A DNA stretch of 64,000 bases. Origin: Thermothelomyces thermophilus ATCC 42464 (taxonomy: Eukaryota > Ascomycota > Sordariomycetes > Sordariales > Chaetomiaceae). Below are positions 21,429-31,644 of this stretch, piece by piece. Both the position numbers and the translations under genes were made by a program. Under the pieces are notes generated by a model. The model saw only the letters and a program-made list of their open reading frames with translations, did not search any database and was not told the origin of the DNA. The stretch lies in NCBI RefSeq assembly GCF_000226095.1, contig NC_016476.1:1240001-1304000 (forward strand). The letters are read 5' to 3'. The number at the start of each line of letters is the position of its first letter. Within the stretch, counting starts at the first letter, position 1.

Positions 21429-22164
21429 AGCAAAATTGCTTGATATGCCCTTGTAACATACCGCTATAGAAATCAATTATTGTACAATAACAAGTATTGC
21501 GTTAAAAGAGCCGTATCCATGGACTCCTCGATCCCTGCTCATCATTCCCATGCACAGTACGGAGTAGTTAACGGGCGATTTCCATACGCAGCACGGAGCA
21601 CCTCCGTATTTCCGAGTACCTGTACGAAGTAGGTCCGTACTCCGGGACCTCCTGTCTGCTGACTCAGCAAACCCACAGAGCACCTCAATTTCCTGCCAAT
21701 GTTCCCTTCCCGAGCACAAATCATCACCACGAACATTTCAGCACAGCAAACTCGTTAACCTTGTCAGTCACTGCACCCTAACAGGCACTCGCATCACGCC
21801 ACCCTGGAGCTAATCTGATTGGTGTACCTGACCACGGAGCGCTCACTGGGCAGTCTACAGGCCTTTCCCTAGGCGGGCTCGACTTTGAAGGTCGCTTCTG
21901 TCTTGGTGACGCAAAACGTACTGCGTCGCGAGGTACTGCTCCTCCGATTTCTGGTCATTTCTGGGCTTGACGGCGCCTCAGACCAGGCGTTCCATAGAGA
22001 TGCCATAGTGGGTACCGTAGCTAATTCCATGCAGCAGAAAGATTGTGATCTCTCGGGCGTCCTCGTTGATTCCTTCCTGAGCGCCAGACTGCATCGCATC
22101 CGCATCGGGGGAGGGTGGCACGCAGTTTGCTGTTGCGGATAATCCCGGAGCTTCTGTCTCAAAG
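21429..22164. other. intergenic region between uS2m and Spt10-like genes
   Basis: No gene is seen. A cluster of related GTAC/TACGGAGTA motifs lies at 21,558-21,645 in both orientations. Confidence 0.5.
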
Positions 22165-24411
22165 ATGCCGGCCATCCTTGACGATCCGGCAGCCCCGACC
22201 ATTCACCGTGTCTCGGGGGATCCTCCGTTCCCGGACCCCACACATCCTGCCGTGCCGCCATCCATCTTGCCCCGCCAAGTGACGCTCCGCGATCGCCAGA
22301 CGGTCGCGACGGTGGTGCCGTTCGCATCCCGCCATGAGGTTCCCGAGTCTCTACTCCGGTACCTCAGCGACCAGTTCAACAAGGAGATCGAGGGCGGCGA
22401 CACCTATCCGATGATGGAACCCATGCCAGTCAACAAGTTTGCGGATTACTGGTTTCAGAACTTTGGCGGCATCATGCTGCTCGGCCACATCGAGAGCGCC
22501 GCCGAGGTCGTCGAGGGCAAGGACTGGTCCAAGGAGTGCCTCGGTACCTTCTACATCAAGCCCAACTACCCGGGCCGGAGCAGCCACATCTGCAACGCCG
22601 GTTTCATCGTCACCGATGCCTCCCGGAATCGCGGCGTGGGCCGCCTGATGGGCGAGACATACCTCGAGTGGGCCCCCAAGCTGGGGTACAAGTATTCCGT
22701 CTTCAACCTCGTCTACGAGACCAACGTGGCGTCGTGCAAGATCTGGGACGCGCTCGGCTTCAAGCGCATCGGACGCGTCAAGGGCGCCGGGAACCTCAAG
22801 AGCCACCCGGACCGGCTGGTGGACGCCATCATCTACGGACGCGACCTGGGCGACGCGGCAGGCGGCGCAGGCAACGAGGAACTTGTGAGTGAAGAGCGTT
22901 TCGACAAGATCAAGTTCTACCTCAAGTACGGCCGCTATCCCAACGGCGCTGACCGAGCCGAGAAAAGCAGGCTGCGGAGCGCAGCTACCCACTATAAGCT
23001 CCTGGATGGCGACGTCTTGATGCTCAAGGACAAGGAAGTCATATCGGACCCCCAGCGCCAGTACGAGATCGCGAGGAGCGTGCACAATCAGGCCCACGGC
23101 GGCATCAACAAGACGACGGCCACCATCGCCGAACGGTACCACTGGAGCCGCATCAAGGAGACGGTCTCGGATGTAATTAGGAACTGCTCAGAATGCAAAG
23201 ATACAAACAAGACCTCGTCCTCCCAGAACCAACAGCCGTCGCCGGGCACCGGCGTCAACGGCCTGAAGCGACCAAACCCAAACGCTGCCTCTTCTGCCTC
23301 TGCCTGCAAGCGTGCCTCGCCCAGCCCTTCGGCACCCGGCGCCGGGCTAGACTTCGCCGCCGCCGCCGCCGGGGCACAGAGGCCGCCGCCAGTGGCGGAT
23401 CCATCCCACATGTCGCCCTTCAACGTCCCCGCTCATCAGCAATATGCGGATCCCAGCGCCATTGCCATTTCCATCCTCCCTCCGCCAAGCCATCATCACC
23501 CTCTCCCGTCGCCTACCGACACCGCCATGACCGGCCACGATGTTATGAGCCGAGATACCCACGACCCAATGCTCCAGCAACTCCACCCACATCACCATCC
23601 ACCGACCGCTCATCCAGTAACACTCCCACACACCATTCCCGTTCCCGACTACCAACCAATCGACCCGCAGATCATCGCCCAGTCATCGGCTAGCGCCGAC
23701 CTACATCACCACAGCCACACTCACGAACACAGTCACCACCACTATTCCTTCTCCCAACCGTCTCCGCCGCCGTCGCACCACCAGCAGCACGACCATCCAC
23801 ACCACGACCCAGACACCGACGCCGACGCAGAGACCTTCCAGGCGCTGCTCAACGCCGCCGTCACAGACGACGACGAGGAGGAGGACGCCAACGGCAGCCA
23901 GCTCGCCGTCGGCGTGAGCAGCGCGTCACCAGGCATTCAACGGCACGATATCGGCGACGACAGGGAAAGAGGCAACATACCGTCCCCAGGCGGACCAGTC
24001 ACCCACACTGCCAGCATGTCCGCTCATCATGATCACCAGCACCAGCACCAGCAGCACCAGCACCACCACCACCCACCACCACCACCACCAGAGCACACCA
24101 CACCACAACCACGAGAAGGGACAAAAGCGGAGCAGGAAGAGGAGGACGAGGCCGTGGATCGGGATCTGGAGATGCTCATCGAGTCGCAGGAGGACGACGA
24201 GCCGCTACCTGCCGAGCACGAGGATCCCGAGCTGTCCGGTAAGGCGAGCGGGAGAGGGGACGCGTTACCACCCGTAGACGTGGAGATGGATATCGGGACC
24301 GGCGGGGATACCGGCGCTGCCGTTCCCGTTGCCGCGTCCCCCGGGAAGGTAGAAGACGTGGCGGGATCGTTAGCGGGCGGTCCTGCACAGGGGGTGGCTC
24401 GAAGAGGGTAA
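22165..24411 (+). CDS. Spt10-like histone-gene regulator: GNAT acetyltransferase plus H2C2 zinc finger
   Basis: A single-exon gene of 748 residues. Residues ~90-235 form a GNAT domain with the acetyl-CoA loop RNRGVGRL at about 154-161 and the NLVYETN and WDALGFKRIGR strands after it. Residues ~262-350 carry an H-x3-H-x29-C-x2-C finger (His307, His311, Cys341, Cys344) of the retroviral/retrotransposon integrase N-terminal type. This pairing is the known signature of yeast Spt10, which binds histone upstream activating sequences through its integrase-like finger and is needed for histone gene expression and H3K56 acetylation. The remaining ~400 residues are low complexity: Pro/Ser, then long His/Pro/Gln stretches, then an acidic tail. 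The orthology is inferred from architecture. The neighbours are unrelated housekeeping genes. Confidence 0.82.
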   Translation: MPAILDDPAAPTIHRVSGDPPFPDPTHPAVPPSILPRQVTLRDRQTVATVVPFASRHEVPESLLRYLSDQFNKEIEGGDTYPMMEPMPVNKFADYWFQNFGGIMLLGHIESAAEVVEGKDWSKECLGTFYIKPNYPGRSSHICNAGFIVTDASRNRGVGRLMGETYLEWAPKLGYKYSVFNLVYETNVASCKIWDALGFKRIGRVKGAGNLKSHPDRLVDAIIYGRDLGDAAGGAGNEELVSEERFDKIKFYLKYGRYPNGADRAEKSRLRSAATHYKLLDGDVLMLKDKEVISDPQRQYEIARSVHNQAHGGINKTTATIAERYHWSRIKETVSDVIRNCSECKDTNKTSSSQNQQPSPGTGVNGLKRPNPNAASSASACKRASPSPSAPGAGLDFAAAAAGAQRPPPVADPSHMSPFNVPAHQQYADPSAIAISILPPPSHHHPLPSPTDTAMTGHDVMSRDTHDPMLQQLHPHHHPPTAHPVTLPHTIPVPDYQPIDPQIIAQSSASADLHHHSHTHEHSHHHYSFSQPSPPPSHHQQHDHPHHDPDTDADAETFQALLNAAVTDDDEEEDANGSQLAVGVSSASPGIQRHDIGDDRERGNIPSPGGPVTHTASMSAHHDHQHQHQQHQHHHHPPPPPPEHTTPQPREGTKAEQEEEDEAVDRDLEMLIESQEDDEPLPAEHEDPELSGKASGRGDALPPVDVEMDIGTGGDTGAAVPVAASPGKVEDVAGSLAGGPAQGVARRG

Positions 24412-25099
24412 AAGAGTTTTTGCAACGGTCGAGCGTTGGATGAGAAGCCAGGGGTGGGTGGTTGGTTGGTTAGCTGTCGCTCTGCATTCTCGCTCATTGA
24501 GCCGGTTACACCAGGGGAGTAGAGGCTGCTGTTCTTTTGCTCGGGGGATACCTAATTGTTTGCGGTGCATCTTTCGGCAGGGTCATTTGCTAGAGTATAG
24601 GTTAATTGAATAATGGGACAAACATGACGCGACAGAGAAGGCATGGGTCTTAGACCTGGCAATGTACGTCCGTACACGGAGGACTTCCGTCGAATAATCC
24701 ATGCTGCGTCAAGCCAATGAGCGAGACGAGGTACCTAGAGCTGCAGGGGGGGAAGCAGATATACACACATTCATGAACGGATATATACATGGACAAGCTC
24801 ACGGCAATATCAGTCAGTGGAGGCTTTCATTATCTACATCAGCCCCGTGGATTGAAATTCCTTGTTCAGGTCCTCGATTACGTTTAGACAATGTCGACAG
24901 CCCGCTATTGTTGTGACGGTAATTCGGGCCTGGCACGCAGTGAGAATAGAAAGAGGCCGACTTTAGCCTCATGCGATGGCTCCCTGACACTAGCAGACTT
25001 CGCAGTTGATAGAATCACCGCAGATGGCCTAGAAAGTAACCAGTGGCATGCATTACCGACAATTGACAATTATTTTCTCTACCGTACCACTCTCTATGT
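24412..25099. other. convergent intergenic region
   Basis: 3' flanks of the Spt10-like and CCT7 genes. No coding frame is supported. A short GTAC-rich motif lies near 24,664-24,684. Confidence 0.5.
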
Positions 25100-26939
25100 C
25101 TACCTCCTAGGCATGCCACGACCGCGCCCACGCAGCGCCCGCTGGGCGGCTCCAGGAGGCAAAGGCTTGCTGGGGGCCTGCGGCTGCTGACTCTCTTCGT
25201 TGCGAATCGTCTCGTCAACACCCAGGATCAAGCACGCCGCCTCGGTGGCCGCCTGGAGGGCATTGATCTTGACCAGCGCCGGCTCCCATACAAAGCGCTC
25301 CATCATGTCGGCGACGCCTTCGTTCTGGAAGTCGACGCCCGCCCACGTGTTGCCCCTTCTATGCTCGACACGCAGCCTATTGAGAATGTCTGTCGCGTCA
25401 AAACCGGCATTGTCGCACAGCTGCCGCGGGATGATCTCGAGCGCCTTGGCGAAACTCTTGATGATGGCCTGCTGCTTGTTGCGCACATCCTGATCGGCGA
25501 ACCGGTGCAAGTATGCAGACACTTCCATCTCGGTGGCGCCACCACCACCCACAATGGTCTTGTTGCGGATGGCGCGCTTAACGATCATGATGGCGTCGTG
25601 CAGCGACCGCTCGACCTCGGCGATGAACTGCTCAGCACCGCCGCGCAGCACGAGCGTGCACGTCTTAGCCTCGGGGCAGTCCTCGAAGAAGTTGAAACGC
25701 TCGCCGCCAATCTGCCGCTCTTCAAAGTGGCCGCAGGTGCCCAGGTGCTCCGGGCGGATATCGGAGCAAGTGCTCTGGATGGTGGCGCCCGTCGCCTGGA
25801 CCACGCGCTCCATGTCCTCAGCCGAGACACGGCCGGCGCAGAAGATGTCGCGGTCGGCGAAGTACTGCGTCGCCAAGTCTCCAATGGGCAGCTTGGACAG
25901 TACCACCTTGGCGCCCGTCTTGTAAATGGCCTCGAGCTTCTTGTAGATGATTTGCCATTCGGCGTCAACGATGGCCTGGTACTCTGACACCTGTCCAACC
26001 CGGACCTCGGCGTTATCCTTCTCGGCCTTGAGCTCAAGCTCGACGTTGAGGCAGACGATCTTGGGCTTCGTAAACGACTTGGGCTGCTGCTCGAAACCGG
26101 CGTACGAAAAGGTCTTCTTGAAGGCCACACCGTTGACAAAGAGCGAGTCGGTAAGGGAGCCGCCGGGAATCTTCTTGACGCCTATCAATTTCTCGTTCAG
26201 GTCTTCTTGATCGAGGGACAGGACGGCGTCGACAACCACTGGCGACTGTTAGCTGCATTTCGACTAGTGTATTGGCAAAATAGGCTTACTCTTTGTGAAG
26301 AAATCGGTGTTGCGCTTGATGAGCTTGCTCGTCATGGCGGTACCGGCGAGCTTGCTGAGTGTGTCTCTCCTGTTCGCCTCATCTGTGCTGATTTGGATCT
26401 CCTTGATCTTGTTGACAGCCATCGTTAACGCTCTCCTCAAGCCCTTGATGATGATCTGCGAGCTGACGCCCGCTTCCACGTGCTCTTTAATCTCCTTCAA
26501 GATCTCGCCGGCCAAGACGACCACCGAAGTTGTCCCGTCGCCCACTTCCGCATCTTGCGACCGAGCAATGTCAACCAGAATCCGAGCTGCGGGGTGGACA
26601 ATGTCCAGAAGCTTGTGTTGAGGTCAGCGCCTTAACAAGTGAAACCTGCGGGCGTCTCGCATCCGCACCTTCATGACGGTAGCTCCATCATTGGTGATGG
26701 TCTGCTTGCCGTTGGCATCCACCATTAATAAGTCGCCGCCATATGGACCCAGTGTTGACTTGATCGTAGCCTGTACGGCTAAGCAGGCGTTGATGTTCGA
26801 GATAATCTGGCCCTTGCCCTGTGAGGTGTCGGTGCCTACAAGCTCGAGTCGTCAGCGGGGCAGTTGTTTACCAGGGAAGGAGGGGTTACTGACCCTCTTT
26901 CAGGACGATAATCGTCGGTGTCTGGCCCCCGAACGACAT
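25100..26939 (-). CDS. CCT7: chaperonin-containing TCP-1 subunit eta
   Basis: Four minus-strand exons, 26894-26939, 26669-26835, 26290-26611 and 25100-26238, join in phase to 557 residues, the usual length for CCT7. The first exon encodes [16 protein letters not shown]. The ATP-site motifs of group II chaperonins are present ([31 protein letters not shown] in the third exon and VGGGGATE in the last). The apical-domain run [20 protein letters not shown] is typical of the eta subunit and separates it from the other seven. Introns are 58, 57 and 51 bp. The product acts in the cytosolic TRiC ring, which folds actin and tubulin. The C-terminus ends in a Gly/Arg-rich tail. Confidence 0.93.
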
Positions 26940-28053
26940 CTTGAGGCGAGATGGGGGTTTGAAACGGTTCTGTAGTACGCAGCGAAGGTTCGGACGGGAA
27001 TGCAAGCGAACAGAACGGTTGGCGGCGATGTGCTGGATTTCGGAGTGAGCTCTCTCGCCTTTGGGTCCCGCCGCTTCCCAAAAAAATATCGAAGCCTGTC
27101 GATTGCTGGACGGCCGAAGCTCGCGGCCTGCAGTTCGGAGCACAGACCATCGCAAGACGGGAGGCATCACGTGTACCGTCACCTGAGAAAGTGCAAGAGC
27201 GCTCTTCCACAAGACTTGGCCTCCCCAGACCCACTCCTAACCCTAACCCCAAGCCTTTAAAAGCATCGACGAGGAGCCCAGACTTGCAACAAACTGTTGT
27301 CGTCGATGGGTTGAGATTCTGTAAATCAGTGTCCGGAAAGCAATTTGCTTCCCTCGTTCAATATCATCTTCGTTGTATGTACCACAATCCCCCACACCGA
27401 TCTTTTTGTGATCATATATCATATACGGATAGTGCCTTTCGTGAATTCCTAACCCGCGCATCAACAGGCTTGTAGTCAACTCATAAAATATGTCCACCAT
27501 TCATTTTTCCCTAAAAATGGTCACGATAATTCTAATGTAAGTACATCATTGAATCTGAAGCAGTGAATCTATGACAACTTGTTTTCGACCGTTCGTAAAT
27601 AATTAGTGGAGCGATTTATGTTTGATAAGGTTGCAATGAACATGTGAAAGAACAAACCGGGGATTCTGCAATCCAAGGGGCTATTTTAAAGCGAGGCGGA
27701 ACCCTCACAGGCAGCAATGCTTCGCAAGAATAAGAAACCTGTGAACAGGTAATTACTATTGATGTCTACTCCAAAGAAGAGCGCGAGCAGAGAGTTTCTG
27801 AAACTCCAGATGCTTAGAAAGATGGATGCACTAAGCGCATTCAGCCTATGGGAACATTCTTCATGGCGGGTTGGCGGTTCCCTTTCAAATCTAAACTATT
27901 TGTTTTCGAGCATCCGGGCGCCTTCGAGTTTCCAATGAGACGGGGTGATCTTTGCACTACCGTCCCAGGTCGTGACTCGCTCACAGCCGTTATCTACGGA
28001 TTGTGCTAACACTTCATGCTCAAAGGGCGGGGAAGAAGAGATTTGGGAAAGAG
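26940..28053. other. 5' flank of CCT7 and unique sequence before the transposon nest
   Basis: Contains the CCT7 promoter region with a double telomere-type motif at 27,236-27,250. From about 27,480 the composition falls to intermediate GC. No gene is supported between 27,260 and the target duplication at 28,054. Confidence 0.5.
27236..27250 (+). promoter_or_regulatory. telobox-like CCTAACCCTAACCCC upstream of CCT7
   Basis: Two tandem copies of the telomere unit (TTAGGG on the minus strand) about 300 bp upstream of the CCT7 start codon. Telobox motifs are known regulatory elements bound by Myb-type telomere-binding factors in fungi and plants. Function here is inferred from sequence and position only. 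Confidence 0.35.
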
Positions 28054-28058
28054 GACAG

Positions 28059-28271
28059 TGCCGAACGCAGTGATGAGCTTCCGGGAGCGTTGAAAGCAGT
28101 GTCTATAGTAGGAGGCTGTACGAAGGAAAGAGTACCTTATTAAAGCTATCTATAAAGGAAACAAAACGAGTGGTATTTATAGATAAAGGGACTAGCCAAT
28201 GCGTTAAACAGCCTTATACAGCTGTAGTAAACGTGTGGCTAATATGTTTAGAAGCTCTATAGCTTCTGATA
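28059..28271 (-). repeat. 3' LTR of the copia element
   Basis: 213 bp, aligning without gaps to 57,183-57,395 at a constant offset of 29,124. Its outer half (to about 28,111) is unmutated and its inner half carries 16 transitions relative to the other copy. Confidence 0.92.
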
Positions 28272-28869
28272 TACCCCCTAGTTAAATGTAGTAGTCGTTT
28301 AACTATGCTTTATAATGATACTATTCTTAGTATTATATCCTTTGTTACTCTTACCTTGATGGCTCCTTTAGGGGCCTACCTTCTATATTTGGAAGTCTAA
28401 AAGAGTTAAGTATAGTAGAGCGATTTCTTTAAAGCTATAGATTAAATATAGCTATTATAACTATAGGAGTAATAGTATTACTAGTTTTAATTATAGTAAT
28501 AATAGGATAATACCTCTTATACTTGAATTAATAGATAACTTGTTAGGTATGCCTATTACGAACATTATAACTATTAGTAGGTCGACTCTTACTCTTATAA
28601 TACCTCGAAAGTATAAACGTACTAAAGCTTCTAGTCTATAAGTGTTTCTATTGTCTCTATTTAATTAATTTCATTACTAGTTTTATAGTTTTCTAGCACT
28701 TTACTAGTTATATTAAGTTCATTCGGGCTAACTAAATATAGTGACATTATAACTAGTAAGCTTTATAAGGTACCCTATAGAATATATATATAGTCGGCTC
28801 TAGTAAGACGTTCTTTTAGCAAATATTATAATCATTTTAATACTAGCTCCTACTATTACTATTATACCT

Positions 28870-29354
28870 ATAGTTCCTATAAGTATAAGGAGATATATAC
28901 TAATCGCCCATATATCCAATAGCTCTTATAATACTTATACTAATCATGACGGTAGTCCTACTTCTTATATTAGGTTAGTAAAGGATTTGACAAAGGCTTT
29001 ACTAGATAGAGCTAAGGCTTCTATAAGTCTCTAGATCCTAAACCTCTACCCTTAATATATAGGCAAATCGCTAATAGTTATATATAGGATCTTAAGAAGT
29101 TATATACAGTTCCTTAGAGTGACCTAAAATACGCCGGTATAGACGATACAAAGGAGTATAAGCTTGATAAGGCTAAACTCGCGCGTTTTATAAAGATCGC
29201 CTGCTCTATATATAATATCTTCTACTAGTTAGGTAAGATCAAGGAGGCTTATAATACTCGTATTAGCACGTCTAATAATGCGTTAGGCGCTACGTCGTTA
29301 CCTGGCTAGGATAAAGGCAAGGGCAAGGCTATTGATCCTAGTAACGCTAAATAG
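28870..29354 (+). pseudogene. RIP-damaged reading frame antisense to copia, downstream of pol
   Basis: On the plus strand, opposite to the copia pol, one frame can be followed from about 28,870 to the stops at 29,352. It is rich in Gln/Ser/Tyr positions early and then Lys/Asp/Leu (for example KLYTVP, SDLKYAG and DKAKLARF). It is interrupted almost only by TAG/TAA and one TGA, the codons that RIP makes from CAG, CAA and TGG. From 29,034 to its end only four TAG codons occur in 106. It lies between the RNase H end and the 3' LTR. I do not recognise the family. It may be a genuine antisense gene of the element or an older captured fragment. Confidence 0.4.
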
Positions 29355-29399
29355 TAGTAGATAGGGAGTATAGGGCAGTATTTTATTTAGCAAATTTAA

Positions 29400-31198
29400 C
29401 TTATTTTCTACCCCTTAGTTATATAAGCCTATAATTAATATTTCAAAGATTAAGGAGAGCCTTTTAATGCTTAAAGGCTTATTAGCTAAGTTACTTAATA
29501 AGTCTATCTACTAGTATTTAACTAATTAGTAGATATATAGCTTTAAATGTTCCTTTCGCTACTTCCTAGTATAACTATATATTATAGATATCTATATATT
29601 ATAGGTAAGTATTAATACGTTTGTTCTTAGCTATTACTAGTTAAATAGTTTGCTAATTATTATAATAAATGTTCTAAGGTTCTCTAAGCTTAAGATCGAT
29701 GTCCGTAAATAGCCTTTTAAGTGCTATAGCCTCTCTTACTATAAGAAAGAGCGTTAGAAGTTTTACTTTAGTGCTTAACGTTATAATAGTATCCTAGTGT
29801 AATGCCTTTCACGTAATAGGACCTCTAAATAAGAAGAGGATATATCTCTATAATAAATACTACGTATCTAGATTATCTATATACGAAGTGTCTCTAGTGA
29901 TTATAAGCATTAGACTTTCTATTACTTGCTTACCTCTATACTAGATTAATAGGTAAGAGCTCCTAAATAGATATCTTACTACTTGTTATACCTCTAATAA
30001 GTAGTCTAGTCTTAGGTTAGTCAGGTATTAAGAGAGTATTAAATAGGTATATATAACATCTAGATATAGTATAATTATATAGTATAGAATTAATCTGACA
30101 AGCTCCTAATACTCTTTAATCTACGTACTAGTAACGCTCCCTTTAAACTTTTTAAATTCTTTATAGCTTAAGGGAGTTAGCTTATATATACTAGATATAT
30201 CTAGCCTATATCTTCCTATTACGTTTCTAATATATTAGTTATGGATTAACTATATCTTATATATAGGTTAGTCTTAAATTACCTTAATGCTAAGGAACTA
30301 ACCGATATTACCTTATTTATGGATGTTATATCGAGCTTTAATTCCTTCTATTACCTACTTGGCTACTATAGCGTTACTTTTATAGAAGAAGATTAAGAAG
30401 TTATTGATATAGAAGATTAAGATAACATATTTATTATAACTTAGGAAGAGGCACTTCTCTTCGCCTAATAGTTCTATACTTAGATCTAATAACATTTTAT
30501 AGAACTCCTTATACTATAAGAGTAATAAGTCTCTTAAGCCGTATAAAGCTCTTTATAACTCTATACATTTCCCTAGCTACTTGAATCCTTCTAGTAATTT
30601 ATAGATAATAGGATCGTCTTCTGGTCGTTTGGCGTTAAGGAACGCTTACGCTATATCAAACTACTTGACTTCTAAGTTAAAGTATATAGTGATTGCCATT
30701 ATTATACGGAACGACTATACTACTAAAGTAGCTATATATATACTTTCTACTAAGCTAATATCTTATAGATCTCCTTATATATAGATCCTTGCCTTGTACT
30801 TCTCTAAGAAACTGTCCTTATTAAAATTATATATAAAGACCTATTTTAACGGAATAGGTTACGCTTTCGCCTACTTATATAGTACGATCTTTCATATTCC
30901 CCTGCTCTCTAAGTTATATATCTCCTTACAAGCTATATCTTTAAACTATTATTCTAATAGGTAGCTATATAAGTCTTACTAGTTAGTAAAAACGTAAGTA
31001 AGATTATTAATATACTAATATAGCTTATTTAGGGCTACTTTAAGGTATATAATATCCTTTTATTATATAGCGATAGTAAATACTATATATATTATTCTTA
31101 TACTCTAGTCCTTTAGGTAAGCTTCCTATTAATTAGGTAGGTAGATCTTATAGAACTATTACTAGAGTTCCTTTATTATATAGATAAAGGAGTAATAG
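29400..31198 (-). pseudogene. copia reverse transcriptase and RNase H remnant
   Basis: Minus-strand frame reading from the interruption at 31,198 down to about 29,400. Recognisable pieces are the RT block around EKYKARI, the NAKRPEDDP and ALYGLRD blocks, the damaged YxDD site, and the RNase H block with a KQDT-x-TT-type stretch. Stops are mostly TAG/TAA in place of Gln or Trp codons. The N-terminal side of the same frame continues beyond elements 1 and 2 at 38,886 and 47,888, which shows these are parts of one gene. Confidence 0.8.
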
Positions 31199-31617
31199 TA
31201 TCACAGAAATATATATATAGATGCCGCCTAAGCCACCGGTACAAACGGGCCAATCAAGTCGAAAGAACGAAAGGACTAATTACAACATAGGAAGCATAGT
31301 AATCACTACACTCACCAGCGATTAGGGTAATCACCACTATACGATCACTCACGATCACCGTAATCAGGAGTGATCACTAGGATTATATATATATATAGAT
31401 AGTCACTCGTTACGGTAGACTCTAAGAGTTCACTAGTGATAGTAACTCATAATCATAGTACTTATACCAAGTATTACTAATTACTATAAGAGATAACTCT
31501 AGTATTGTTATAAACCCTTTAGCTTTACCGAATCCCTTAGACGACCTGCCTACTTGTCCTGCTCAATCTACCTTCGTCTGAACCCTTTTAGAAGAAGTCT
31601 AAGTTAGGTTCGTTACA
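31199..31617 (+). repeat. 5' LTR of element 1
   Basis: 419 bp. Compared with the 3' LTR it carries mostly G-to-A changes on the plus strand. Contains an AT microsatellite near 31,386. Confidence 0.92.
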
Positions 31618-31644
31618 CGTTACTATTACTCCCTTTGTTCTGTC

